The notes beneath the pieces were generated by a model. It was not told the DNA's origin, did not search any database, and saw only the letters and a program-made list of their open reading frames with translations. 64,000 nt of DNA, from assembly GCA_035578155.1 (NCBI GenBank), contig JAPWDM010000004.1:57214660-57278659 (forward strand). The letters are read 5' to 3'. Shown in pieces: positions 13,336 through 25,140 of the stretch. Both the position numbers and the translations under genes were made by a program. Every line of letters starts with the position of its first letter. The first letter of the stretch is position 1. The stretch is from Brachynemurus nebulosus. Taxonomy: Eukaryota > Arthropoda > Insecta > Neuroptera > Myrmeleontidae.

Positions 13336-15118
13336 AATAACTATATGTAACCGCAAACTCTGCTAAATAGAAAGAGCAACAAAATCCGAAATACGGCGAC
13401 AACTTAGCACAAAATTAATTAATAAGTGCGACATCATTTAATGAAGGTGAGTACATTATGGAACGACGAGTTTTTTACACCAGTGACAGAACAGGCAGAT
13501 TATCTTCCTTTTTGAACACATAATCATTTTTTGAATTTATTTATTGCTCGCTACTTTACCTGATACTTATAAATTCTCCACTCTATTTTTTACCATGCAC
13601 TTTCACGCCATAGTAGTTTCCAAGTATACAGAATATTACTTTGTAGTTTTATAACCATCCAAACTGATTATATACAAGAACTTGTTGGCACGACAAGGCT
13701 TTGATATTTGCTTTGATCAGAACCACTTGCCATACTATTGCCTCCATTGGTTGTAAAATTTAATTGTACTGCTTAAAGCCAACTACAAATGGATTATAAT
13801 TTCTGAAAAATAAAAACCAAGCAAATACCTGTTGTCATTGAATTATGAAAATTTAGCACGTGTTTTGGTTACATTTTTCGTTTATGCCAATAAGTTATAG
13901 TATAATTATTATTTAATAGTTTTATAAATATATAATCAATGCATTCAAGTCGTTTTCTCGAACGAGTTTAAGTGATCAGTCCTTTCTTGTTTTTGTAAAT
14001 TATAATTATGATCATGCTTTAATATTTTTTCTTTTTAAATAAATAAGCAGAAATATATATATTTTAAATTTCAACCAATAAAATTCATGACAAAATTAAC
14101 TACGTACATATATTCTTTTCACGCTATGTCAACTAAGAGCGAACATTTAAAAAAATTATTAGAACAATAAAAACATAAAAAAAGGTAAAAACAAAATTAA
14201 CAATTTTTGAAAAAAAAAAGTTTATAATTCAATAATACACTTCGTTCCATTTGATTTGTCATTACTAGTACCTACATTTAAATTTATGCCATTTTTTTAC
14301 AGTTGTAATTTCTGTCAATATTTTTCAGCATTAACGGAATTATTTTTTTAAACTCTACAATACCTATAAACCTTTGTTATGCATAACGAAATAATGCCCG
14401 TATATATGAGAATTACAAAGGGAACATTCATTAAAATTATTAAGAAATTTTATTTAAAAAAAACAGTAATTCAAATTTTAACGTCAGTGCAAATGTAACA
14501 AGCGTGGGATCCAAAGAGTAGCAGTTAGAGGAAATTTGACTTTTATTTAGTAGGATAAAGTTGCCAGAATTGAGACCACTTGATATATTTTTGATTTCTC
14601 GGAAATATTTTTAAAAATTTGACCAAAATTTTATGTGGGATTGAAATTTTGAAGTTCTATCGACTCATTTTGACTTATTTCAATAAGAAAACGAAATCGG
14701 AAGACAATTTATATTATGTTTAACCATGATCAAATAGTTACGTAACTCACAATATTTTGTAGCCACACATTACTATATACAATATTTATGTATTGAGTAA
14801 GTTGTTAAGTTCATTGAAGCTTCTGATGCGGTTATTATAACGTTCATTTAAAAATAAATTGAGCTAAATTCAAGCACCGTTATTATTATTGGATACTATG
14901 TATGTGTACATAGTGTATGTATGTAATGCCCTTTTATCGTTTATAATGAAACGTGATGAAAAATTAGACACGGGTAAAATAAAGAGAAAACACAAAATAA
15001 ACAAACAATAAAACTGGAACACGAAAGTAAATCAATAAATAAATTTATTGAACAACTCTTTTGAAATTACTCGATTCTATATGGTACCTTTGGTAGATAT
15101 TGTTTGCTTTTGCTTTAG
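13336..15118. other. Unassigned AT-rich DNA
   Basis: No gene or element recognised. A donor-like AAG|GTGAGT at about 13446 has no supporting exon. This stretch leads into the candidate exon at 15119 and may be intronic. Confidence 0.45.
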
Positions 15119-15191
15119 ATATATAGATGACACTGATTACAGTAACAGTGGTGGGAGAGAATTTACAGATTTATTTTCAAGAATAAATCAG
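15119..15191 (+). CDS. Candidate internal exon of an unidentified host gene
   Basis: A pyrimidine-rich tract (TTGTTTGCTTTTGCTTTAG, ending at 15118) forms a good acceptor, and 73 bp later CAG|GTAAGA (15191/15192) is a strong donor. Between them only one frame is open: the exon begins with the last base of a split codon and then gives 24 codons, YIDDTDYSNSGGREFTDLFS then RINQ, ending in phase 0. The other two frames stop almost at once. Composition is protein-like (acidic, Ser/Gly, then amphipathic) and unlike the low-complexity frames elsewhere. I do not recognise the protein. Neighbouring exons were not found, so flanking introns must be long or repeat-filled. It could still be a chance arrangement; RNA data would settle it. 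Confidence 0.45.
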
Positions 15192-15485
15192 GTAAGAAAG
15201 GTACCTAATAGCCCAGAAACCCAACGTAATGTATGATTTGTATATACCTATAGAGGTACTCAGGAAATTTTCTGGTACTAGCAAACTAGTTTACCAATTT
15301 TTCTAGTTACTTGTATGAACACAGCCTTTCCATAACATTGGATTTGTACCCATCAATCGTAACTTCTAAAAATATAGTGTTGTCTTAAAAGTTATATGAA
15401 GCGTTTATATTTATTTTTCTATAATCTCTGAATAATTAAGTAAAATTGAAATTTTAACGTAATCTTCGAAGATTGTTGTCAAGAG

Positions 15486-17064
15486 CAGGGATGGAAAAAA
15501 AAAACATTTTTTTTTTTTTTAAATTTATAAAACAAACAGCTCAAAATGATTTAAACAAGTGTTCCTATGTTTAAAAACATGTTTTTATTAGTTTAAATTA
15601 AACATGTTTTAAAACATGTTTTTATTAGTTTAAATTAAACATGTTTTAAAACATGTTTTTATTAGTTTAAATTAAACATGTTTTAAACATTTAAAACTTG
15701 CTTTAAACAGGTTTAATTCCTTTAATTGAACCAAATGGAAAAACTTTTTTGCCTCGAAATGCCTGACTTTTTACCGTAAGTCACTGACATAAAATAATTA
15801 CATAATTATGTACTATTAACTGTTTAAATGATCAAGACGAGTTAACTCGTCTTGCAATATGGTGGCTCAAAATGCTGTGATATGTACATATATATTCACT
15901 GGTACAGGTGCCGCCATCTGTGACAGATTTTTCGAAATACGGTATAATTCTAAGTAATGTTCAATTTTATTAACACAGTTTATTATAATTTATATTTTGA
16001 AAATTCCTAGGGTTCATTTTTTGATGTTGGGATCTTTGATTTTTTTCTTTTTTTTTTTGTAACCTTGTCTATTGTACTTATTACTGACAGTAAAAGGTTC
16101 GGCATTTTGAGACAAAAAAATTTTCTCTATGATTAAAATAAAAGCCTTAATTTATAATAGGTGGAATTAAATGGAAAAATTTGAATATTTTGTTTGTTGT
16201 AAAGTTTATAAAACCGTTTGTTGTTTATGCGTGTTGAATACTGTGCATAACAAAGACGTTGCTGAGAAATTTTATAAAATTTGATACATAGTAAAATAAA
16301 ATAGTTTAAATTGCGGTACAAAGAAGTTCAAAATCTTATTGTTAGTTGAATTGGTAAATAAAATATGATAATTAAATACAAGTCAGTGTTTTAGAATAGC
16401 GGCTATCACTAAAGTCACAAATCGACCCCAAAACATTTGATTTGGTAACACAGTTGCATTCGACTGTAGCCTAACTACAAAGAGCTGTAATGCTTAGTCG
16501 CTGTTTTTCAGGATTTAAATAGAACTACTTAACACAAATTAGTATTTAACATAAATATATATTTCCTCTATACGTACAGACGTGCTTATATTTATATAGA
16601 TCAGAGACGTTAGTGATAACCACCATTTTAAGGTTTTTGCAATATTTCGCATAACGGATTATTTTCAAAAAGAAGTACCTACATATTAGGGTTATATTAA
16701 CATAGTGAAATAAATAAACAGTGACAATAAGGACAAATATGTGTGTATTTTGTTACACAAAAAACCAACATAAATATAAATGCATACTTAAATAAATTTA
16801 GTTTAACCTAATTAAAAATTTAATTTTGTTTTTATTATTTTAGTACTGATGCATACTGGAATTGAACTACCTAATTTTTAATTACTAAAGATATATATAA
16901 GCTATTTTTTTTTTTTTATTTCAATACATTTTATTTACAACTTAACCGAAAGAATTTAATTAAAGTTTGTTCAGAACACAATTTAATATGTAACGTTTTT
17001 TATTTGTTTTAAACATAGTTTAAAATATCGTTTAAAACACTTTGTTTTAAACATGTCAACCCTG
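15486..17064. mobile_element. hAT-like non-autonomous element with GTTTAAAAC repeats
   Basis: Left end CAGGGATGG (15486) and right end, inverted, CAGGGTTGACATGTTT (17064) form short imperfect TIRs. The flanks GTCAAGAG (15478-15485) and ATCGAGAG (17065-17072) agree at 6 of 8 positions, consistent with an aged 8-bp duplication. Both subterminal zones are packed with GTTTAAAAC/AAACATGTTT motifs: the tandem array at 15574-15690 on the left, and four copies at about 17005-17055 on the right. The 1.58-kb interior has no transposase; AAGACGAGTTAACTCGTCTT (about 15834) is a perfect 20-bp palindrome. Confidence 0.6.
15574..15690. repeat. 37-bp palindromic tandem repeat, three copies
   Basis: The AAAACATGTTTTTATTAG unit starts at 15574, 15611 and 15648, an exact 37-bp period. 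Each unit is itself palindromic, with AAACATGTTT arms around TTATTAGTTTAAATT. It sits in the left subterminal zone of the 15486-17064 element. Confidence 0.9.
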
Positions 17065-17104
17065 ATCGAGAGCTTAGGTCAATTAAAAATAATAAATATT
17101 TTTG

Positions 17105-17208
<104 letters not shown>

Positions 17209-17261
17209 GATAAACATGGAAAACAATTTGGCAAGCTTACTTGTAAGTAAACTATTTGATA

Positions 17262-17500
17262 TTAATAGATTTGAGCGTTACTTTGTGGTATTCCATATTT
17301 GTAAATAATAAACAAATATATTTTCTTCGCAAAATACCATTTTTGTTTTTGAAACTGTGACAGTTTCACAAATAAAAGTGGTATTTTGCGATTGCTATTT
17401 GATATTAATAGATTTGAGCGTTACTTAATGGTGTTTCATCTTTGTACAATAAATAATAAACAAATATTCCGCAAAATATTTGTTTATTATGAACTATTTG
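17262..17500 (+). repeat. Dispersed GAGCGTTACTTT repeat, two tandem copies
   Basis: GATATTAATAGATTTGAGCG begins a unit at 17259 and again at 17401. Between them, 17327-17388 is a near-perfect hairpin with CGCAAAATACCA/TGGTATTTTGCG arms and GAAACTGTGACAGTTTC at its core. A second hairpin (AATAAACAAATATT / AATATTTGTTTATT) lies at about 17454-17490. The same order occurs at 7206-7335. Confidence 0.7.
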
Positions 17501-18047
17501 TTCGTAATTGTTTATTAGTTAACCTAATAAATAACAAATACATTATTGTTTGTGGTGGGAATATATAAATCGTGGCTGGTAAAAACCGCTGTATTCATCA
17601 TACCTAATATTTTTTTAAAATATCGAATAATTTTTTTAATTAAAATAATCTAAACAAATAATTTGAATCATTACTGTTTGATTAAAGTTATATTGTATCT
17701 CTAGCCACAACTATCTGTTTAATACCGTATTATGTGGTTTACAAACAGTGGCACATTGAATTGTTTATTATTTACGTATTTATTTACTAGCTCAAAGCAT
17801 TTCTTTTTCTTACTTATGTATGATTTATTGTTCTTTGAAATTTAATGAAAAATCGCGGAGTTATAGGTGTTTATTATTTACGTATTTATTTACTAGCTCA
17901 AAGCATTTTTTTGCAAGGACTCGCGAAACTCAAGTATAGGAAACATTAAATTTATTAACACAAATTCAAATATTCAACATACCTAATTAAAATACATAAT
18001 TACGGAAATATGTATCATAAATTAATAAATAACATATATACACATTT
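17501..18047. other. Unassigned AT-rich DNA with a short direct duplication
   Basis: TTTATTATTTACGTATTTAT and the following TTACTAGCTCAAAGCATTT occur twice, at about 17763 and 17869, roughly 106 bp apart. Otherwise nothing recognised. Confidence 0.6.
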
Positions 18048-18175
18048 GACTCGTAAGCAAAATAAAAAAACTGAAATAGAATCATGTACCTTACTCTTTT
18101 TAGATAATGAAATACGTAAAAAGAGTAAGTCATGTGATTCTATTTCAATTTTTGATGTTGCTCACAACGAGTTAA
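18048..18175. mobile_element. Small palindromic MITE, same family as 46502-46643
   Basis: ACTCGTAAGC ... GAAATAGAATCATGTACCTT on the left is inverted on the right (AAGTCATGTGATTCTATTTC ... CACAACGAGT). The core TTACTCTTTTTAGATAA is shared with the MITE at 46502-46643, which has TTCTCGTTGTAAGCAACTTG ends. Confidence 0.7.
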
Positions 18176-18204
18176 AAGTATACTTTATCATCTCATGTCG
18201 ATGT

Positions 18205-18400
18205 CACCCATTTCGGACCCCACTCGACTTAGCCCCCCCCCCCCCACCTTTTAGAATTGAAAAACAAATAGCGCATAATTAGGAGCTATTTATGAGCTTT
18301 CGTATTCCGTGAATTAAAAATTTTGAGTCCGACACACTGACCAATAATTTAATATTTTTGGTGGGGGGGAGGGGGCTGAGTCGAGTTGGACTCAGCGCCT
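18205..18400. repeat. Inverted repeat with C/G tracts
   Basis: CCCCACTCGACTTAGCCCCC (18207) with its C run is inverted at about 18360-18395 (GGTGGGGGGGAGGGGGCTGA, GTCGAGTTGG). The loop of about 110 bp includes GAGCTATTTATGAGCTTT, which is directly repeated at about 18446. Probably a degraded foldback element. Confidence 0.6.
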
Positions 18401-18720
18401 CCTCGCTTAAAAAATATTTCTGACCAATTTTTGCAGTAGAATTATGAGCTATTTATGAGCTTTTGAATAAGTATAATTTCGATTTTTGAGCTCACCCCCG
18501 CAGTCTCCAAACTACCCTTAAATTATTAAATTTGAGAAAGAAGTAGATACTTCCAAAATAACAAATAGATTACCTACGTTTTAAAAATGAACAGTACATT
18601 CTGCTTAAGAATAAAGCTTTAAAATAGACGCATTCTAATTACTCAGTCCCCGTCCCTTATAAAACCCACCCCGCATCTCCTTGACATTGGAGTCGAACAA
18701 CCACCAAATTTTAGTGAATA

Positions 18721-19176
18721 AGGAACTGTTCCCCCCCCCCCCCCCTTCAAATTTTCTTTTGTAGCATGTTAATTACATCGAAGACTATACGAAATGAACA
18801 TTTTCTACCACTTGCAACCGTCGCTACGAAAGTTATCGGCCATTTTGTGAAAAATCGACCATTTTAGTCGTACTTTCTTAATATAGATGAATATATCTCG
18901 GTATGTCTAGGTCTAAAAAAAAGTGAAAAAAGTTGAGGCTATTCACTATAATATAGTCTACCAGCGGTTACAGTATGAAATTTTTATCTGCACACATAAC
19001 CTTAAAAAAAATAAAGTAAGAGAAAAAGAAAGTACAACTAAAATGGTCGATTTTTCACAAAATGGCCGATAACTTTCGTAGCGGCGATTGCAAGTGGTAG
19101 AAAATGTTCATTTCGTATAGTCTTCGATGTAATTAACATGCTACAAAAAAAAAATTTGAGGGGGGAAACAGTTCCT
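18721..19176. mobile_element. Foldback MITE, ~150-bp arms, TA duplication
   Basis: The left arm begins AGGAACTGTTCCCCCC after TA (18719-18720). The right arm ends with its inverse AACAGTTCCT (19176) before TA (19177-19178). The arms match for about 150 bp (for example GTTATCGGCCATTTTGTGAA at 18832 is inverted at 19052), with a loop of about 130 bp. No coding potential. Confidence 0.85.
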
Positions 19177-19234
19177 TATACTTTGTTTATCCGACTCCGT
19201 TATAACAGATAATATTTACAGAAATAATGCACTA

Positions 19235-19946
19235 GGTCAGTTTTCCTCAACTGCCGATCCGTAGACCGGTGCTGGGGTGCGAATGTACCTCGCCGGTTCC
19301 CAGAAAGATGTGTTAATTATAATAAATTATAAAAATGTTAAAGAAAGATTTTTGGCGATAAAAATCGCATGTTTTGGAATTCAGTTTTTTTTATTTACGG
19401 CATATGATAGCACACGTCTAGCTCAGTAGAGTATCTACAAAATTTTTTGTTTAAATAAAAATTGCTCAAACAATGTCAATAATTTTCTGAATTATACGAT
19501 CGACCTAGTGGTTGAAAAACGACGTTTAATGTTTTCAACAAAATATTATTTCAACTAATGGCCGAAATGATTGCTAGCTACCAGAATTCCATTTAAAATA
19601 CGAAAATTGCTTTTAAACATTTTTCTAATGTTTAAAAAAAGTGTCGATATTTATCTGAATTATATGGTCGAATAAGTGGTCGGAAAACGACCTTTTATAT
19701 TACACAACCTACTATTATTCTAATTAATGGCGAAAATGACTCCAAGCTACAACAATTCTATTTAAAATTTAAAATCAATTAAAAAATGGTGAATTTAGCT
19801 TCAAATTTCTTTTTTTCAGAAATAATAAAAATGTATTTTTATTATCTTATCTTTTTCCTTCGCTTAATAAAAAGATAAGATAAAAGATAACTTCATTTAA
19901 AAATATCTAGATAAAAGATAACGTTATCTAGATAAGCACAACACTG
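19235..19946. mobile_element. Truncated hAT-like element; right end CACAACACTG
   Basis: The right end read inward is CAGTGTTGTGCTTATCTAGA followed by repeated ATAACGTTATCTTTTATC motifs, a form I know from hAT termini. No matching left end is present. Inside, 19485-19600 and 19655-19775 are diverged direct copies (GAATTATACGATCGACC versus GAATTATATGGTCGAATA). A different terminus-like sequence, CAGTTTTCCTCAACTGCCG with ACCGGTGCTGG, lies at 19237. Confidence 0.5.
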
Positions 19947-20300
19947 CTCATAACTGACAAAATTCAGTAGCATAGATTGATCTCTGACCTTGTGCGATCA
20001 TAACACTGACGAAGAAATATTGAGAGGCAGCTCTGTCCGGATTCGCCCCAACTGATGGCATATAGAATTTAATTTTTCTCCTTTTTTTCATGATGTTAAC
20101 TTATTGAACTTAATCATTATTAGCATTTCAATTTCCATAGAAATGTGTAAGCAGTTTTATGCTCTATTTTGTGTTACAGTTCTGTTTCTTATTTAAATTC
20201 TGTACGTCTCTGTTATACAGACGATACAATTTTTTTATTTTTATTTATTTTCCATACATGTGTCTGAATAAAATTGAGGGTAAAAAAATGACATTGCAAG
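19947..20300. other. Unassigned
   Basis: No feature recognised; frames at 20159-20356 and the minus-strand 20241-20654 lack known domains. Confidence 0.5.
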
Positions 20301-20319
20301 GGCCTGCCCGGGAAACTTT

Positions 20320-21030
20320 AACACAAAATGCTGCCCTTCTGCTGCTGAACGTTTAACAAGGTTTGAATATTGGTTTTTTGTTAATATTATACTTTTATAA
20401 AAAAAATATATATGTATTAGAAGATATGAACTGCAGGCATACTTGTGTCTCAGCGTGAACAAAATTATAATAAAAATAATATGATGGCAGCAAAATCTAT
20501 ATGATTCCATCGTCTGGCAGAAGTTGATAATAGGAAAGATTTGAGTAAAATAGACAATAAAACAATTTCTGCCATTAATGTATTGCTGCGATACTAAATA
20601 AGAGCTTTCCAAAATTGTAAAAAAATATAGGCACCCAATATAATACAATCGCATCTGCCTCTTGTACTAATAAAATTGTGCTAGCTTTAAAATAGAGGAA
20701 ATGCAAATGGCAGAAATTTTTCTCGCTGAGTTTTAGAAAAAATTCAATTTTTTTGGATTTTTATGATATATGAAAAAGTAAGTCATTTCATCGTCAGGCA
20801 GACTGAGTTAATTATTGAAATTATTTTATAAAAAATAAGAATTTTCACTTCTGCCACTCAGAGGACGCTGCATTCAAAAACTGGAGTGTTACGAATTTGC
20901 AAAAAAAAAAAAAAACATACCCATGAAGTAATTTCATCGTTTCTGCCTTTAAGCATGACTGTTGCTGTTACTATAAGAAGCAAAGAAATAAAAATGGCAG
21001 AAAATTTCGATGCTGATTTTTCGAAGGCAG
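20320..21030. repeat. Cluster of GGCAGAA / TTCTGCC motifs
   Basis: GGCAG(A/C)A or its reverse occurs about ten times: near 20484, 20515, 20568, 20653, 20708, 20797, 20851, 20950, 20997 and 21028. It often sits beside ATTTCATCGT or its inverse. A second cluster lies at 34130-34510. Density and two orientations suggest the subterminal repeat zone of an unidentified large element. No protein-coding evidence. Confidence 0.5.
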
Positions 21031-21099
21031 AAAGAAAATGTAGTATTGAGTGTTCTAAACAAAATAATTTTTTGTCAAATTTAATCACATACTTATTTT

Positions 21100-23165
21100 A
21101 ACGAATTATAGGTAAATTTTTCTCTTCTTTTATGGTCGTTATATAGCTCCTATATACTTGAGAGTTGCCACTCGTCCCGACTTCCACGCGTCTCCTGATG
21201 GTAAAGTGCAATGAATTCAGTTGTTCTGGCAGTCAGTGCAGCCACCCAGTCAGATAGTTTTATTTACTGGCTTATTCTGAGATACTCTTGGTTGTTCCTA
21301 CATATTGAAATGCAATTCACTCAATTTTCACTATCTGTGTAAGGACAGGAAGGATATTAAAAGTCTAAAGGTGAACTTTCCAGAGAGTAGGCATCTGATT
21401 GTGTCACGAAAAAAAAAGTGATAATTGGTGCAAAATTTAATTGCGACAAATTGGTAAACTAATTACTTTCTGAATGTGTGACATTGGAAGATGAAACTTG
21501 TAAGCTAATATTAAAAATCAACTATTGAGGGTATGTACTCTTGACTATAATGATACCCGGCTCTCGGACTAGAGTAGAGCCAATGACCTGTATGGTTGGT
21601 TGTTATCCAAGAATGACAATCTGAAATTTAGATAATTTCTGGTGAGTAAGATTGTAAAAAAAATTTTTTTTTTAATATTTTAATATACATACTGTTTCAG
21701 TTTGTCCTGTCTCAAATCCGCTAATATTAAAAAATAGGTTTTTGTTTGTTTCGTTAACACAAATAGATATTCTTCCAAACAAAAAAATTTCCTATATATC
21801 AACTAAATCACAAATTCTTGTTGTTTTTACAAAAATAAATAAATAATCCTCCTATCCAATATGTAGCTTATAACCTAAAAAATAATAGTATAAGTTAACG
21901 AAGAATTGTAAATATATAAAAATGATGTTATTGTTTATTATTACGTTGTAAAAATTTTTTTTTTTTTTTTTTGATGTTTAGCCACTGAAGATGATATTAA
22001 ACATATCGAAAATATTTTGGCAATTTTAATAAAGAAAAGCTATGAAATAGAAGATATTGGTTTCATTATGTCCATCCTTCTATAAAGCTAGTCCACGCAA
22101 TTTGGGAGAAGGTTGAAAAAATTCTTCGTGAAATTTATATATCCCAAAAAAAATATTGTTGTAATTTAATATTAACAACGTTAAATTGTATATTTTGATT
22201 ACAAATTTTAAGACCATAGCAGATGTGTGCGAAATGAGAAAAGTCGGGGGCCCATAAACCGACGGAAGGGGGCGTCGATACATATTGGTGTACTGTTAAA
22301 GAAAAATATTCAAAGTATGCTTACAAATCGACGTCAGATCTGAAATAAAAGTTCTATATGGTATGTTCCGTGTATTAAGCAAAAAAAAAAAATTAATAAA
22401 ATTAAATTTATAAATTTATTTAAAACCAAAATCTATGTTATTTAACAAGCTAACAAATTTTAATAAATACAAGCCTTATGTAAAGGTTAAGAAATTTATT
22501 ATTAAATATTTAATAAAGAAAGTTAAAGCTAATTTTTTATTTTATTTAAGAGTACCAAATAGTATTAGTAAGATTTATGACGTAAAAATAAAATTATACA
22601 TATAAATATCTAATTTATACTAAATATGAGTGCCCATTTATATAGTACAGTCGTGGGTTCGCATGGATTGACTAATAAAGCACATTAATATTTGAATAAG
22701 AATTATCAATTTTCAATGAATTCTTAACACAGTAGACATTAAAAGCCTATTGTGTATAAAAAATTTAAATTAAGAAGTTTAAAAAATTAATGTACGATTT
22801 ATTTACCCAAACGATTCGTATTTTGTATTTCCATTATACGAAACATGTGGTTAAATAGTATTTCTAATCCATAAGAATCTTGATGAACAAAAGAATTAAT
22901 GATTATTGAATAACGATATTATTATTATTTTAAGGTAAATTATTTTAATATTTTAAAAAAAATCGCACTAATATTTAAAAAAAAAATTTATTGTCCATGT
23001 TTGCTAAAGACATGCAAGCGGACAATAGTAGCGTAGTATACGTTCGCCATCTTGATTGCCGGTACCTCAAGTAACCAAACTACTAATGTCCTATGTTCGT
23101 GTACCTCGCGTATGAATATATATGTAAGTATTTAATGTTATATGTTTAATATATTTACTTGGGTA
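21100..23165. other. Unassigned AT-rich DNA; possible Penelope-like tail at 21990-22050
   Basis: A CTGAAGATGATATTAAACAT then ATCGAAAATAT block (about 21983-22015), followed by AATAAAG, resembles the CTGAAGATG...CGAAA motif seen near the ends of Penelope-like retroelements. GATAT/ATATC can pair between the two boxes and outer GCCA/TGGC can also pair. A hairpin GGCTCT...AGAGCC lies at about 21559-21581. Nothing else is recognised. Confidence 0.35.
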
Positions 23166-23395
23166 GGGTAAAAGCCCCCTTTGTGGAACGGTATCTAATT
23201 ATGAACATTTACATATTAATGAAGTTATTTCTGAAAGAAACGTCTGATAACAAAAATTACTATTAATAGAATGATTGTTTTTCAATTTAAATTCACCTCG
23301 CATTTAAAGTTTTCTTACTTAATTAAAGAAATAAATATGTAAATGTCAAAACTGTTCCAGAATTAGATACCGTTCCACAAAGGGGGCTTTTACCC
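23166..23395. mobile_element. 230-bp TIR MITE, TA duplication
   Basis: Ends GGGTAAAAGCCCCCTTTGTG (23166) and, inverted, GGGTAAAAGCCCCCTTTGTG (23395) are followed inward by GAACGGTATCTAATT on both sides. TA flanks both ends (23164-23165, 23396-23397). The ends are almost identical, suggesting relatively recent activity. A truncated reverse copy is at 60188-60355. Confidence 0.92.
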
Positions 23396-24085
23396 TATCA
23401 AAATGTAATATCCATCAACTTCGAGAAGAATGTTGACTGGCCGTAAAATTTTAAAAATTATGATTGACTGTTATTAATAAAGGACAACGAAGATGGCAAA
23501 TCAGATAAATTCATCTTTGTCTAGCTGATCTAATTTCCAAAGTAGGAATTACATTAAAAAAAAAAAAAAAAAATCGTGCAGAAATGAAGTACATTCAAAC
23601 ACTGATGTTTCAAGTTTTTAAAACAAATTTTTGGAGAATAATAAGAAATAATTAATGAAATAAATTTGTACACATACATACAATTTGTACAATACATTCG
23701 ACACTTATGTGGCACAAATTAAAATTTAACCATAAATTTGAAAATAAACACAAAACAGGAACAAAAATTGATTTATTGGAATTAAATATACATTTTTTTC
23801 TATATTTGGTTAAATATTTACATTTGAATTAAAAAATGTAGCTTAAAGGTAAGTAGAATTATGACAGAATAAATAGCACATTTAAATCGAAATATATTTT
23901 AATATAAACTGGAAAGTCAAAATACAAAATTGTAGCAAACAGTTACCGTAGTGACTGTAATTTTAGAGCAGTTAAGAACAATGTAATGCCTGACATCATC
24001 TGACAGCACATATCCCATTTTATTTTTGCTAATCGATCACATTATCGTATCGAAAACCACAATATAAAGAAAAAAAACGGCAATT
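23396..24085. other. Unassigned AT-rich DNA
   Basis: Nothing recognised apart from a 17-A run near 23558. Confidence 0.5.
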
Positions 24086-24839
24086 TCCTAGTATACGTGC
24101 ACAAGAAAAATTTTGAAAATTTCTATTTTTATATATTAAACATGACCCAAAACGAACGAAAATTAGTATTAAAATTGGCGCTCACGTTTAGTTTTCGTAT
24201 AATTTAATATTCAAAATTTAATTTGTTCATATGAAAAAAAACACTTAAAATCGTTTCACAAAACATTCACACGAAAAGGATTAAAAATTTCTAGCTTTGT
24301 GTATTAAACATGAACCAAAACGAATGAAAATTAGTATAAAAATTGCGATTTACCTTTAATTTTCGTAAAATTTAATATTTAAAATTTGATTTAGTTGAAA
24401 TGTAAGCCAGCACTACAATTAAGTATAATACAAAACTCACAATCACTTAATTTTAACGATATGACACTATTTAGTTTTAAAAAACCGTAACCATAATATC
24501 ACCAAACAAATAAAAATAAATAAAAAATATTAATTTAAAGTTAAATTAATATTTAAAATAAAATTTTTTTAGGTGGACGTTTTATAGTGTTATATGTTTT
24601 TGTTTAAAAAAAAAAATCAAACAATCTGAAGCATCTGAAGTTGTCTGCACTAAATACATATTTAGGTCTGTTCCCGTACTTTCTTTTAATCTGCGTATGT
24701 AATAATGTCAATAGGCTATAAATAAACAGCTTCCTTCTGCTTATTGAATTAAACAGGTTAATCTCTGATATTTTAAATTTCAGACACCAAATACAATCTT
24801 AAATTATTCAAAATCATTAATATTTTTTTAAATTTAGGT

Positions 24840-25045
24840 GCAATCACTTTTGTAAATATAATTGATAAATTTAAAAATTTAAATTTGAGACTTGGAAGGA
24901 AAAAGTAGGAATTCTGAAGTCACTTCTAATTTATATATTTGCCTACCGAAAAGAACGTGAACTAATTAAAATTTCGATGTACAAGAACGAGTTTCGAGTT
25001 TTTTCTTCTAATACATTCACTTTTCTACTGGTCCGGGAACTAAAC
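24840..25045 (+). repeat. Direct repeat, copy A (pair at 26750-26925)
   Basis: TTTAAAAATTTAAATTTGAG then CTTGGAAGGAAAAAGTAGGA, and later CTAATACATTCACTTTTCTA, recur in the same order at 26790-26900. The two copies bracket the 91-bp satellite and the TTATTTTGTCG array. Confidence 0.75.
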
Positions 25046-25140
25046 GTTTTATAAATCTAATAATCCTGACATTTAGTTGTAAAACCAATAACAAGCGGTA
25101 AATTTCAAACTATTTTTAAAAAAATTTTTCTTATAAAAAT

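Noticed and set aside
20241..20654. 137-codon minus-strand frame, one of the longer ones
   Set aside because: Rich in Tyr/Ile/Phe/Ser as expected for AT-rich chance frames, and it spans the GGCAGAA motif cluster.
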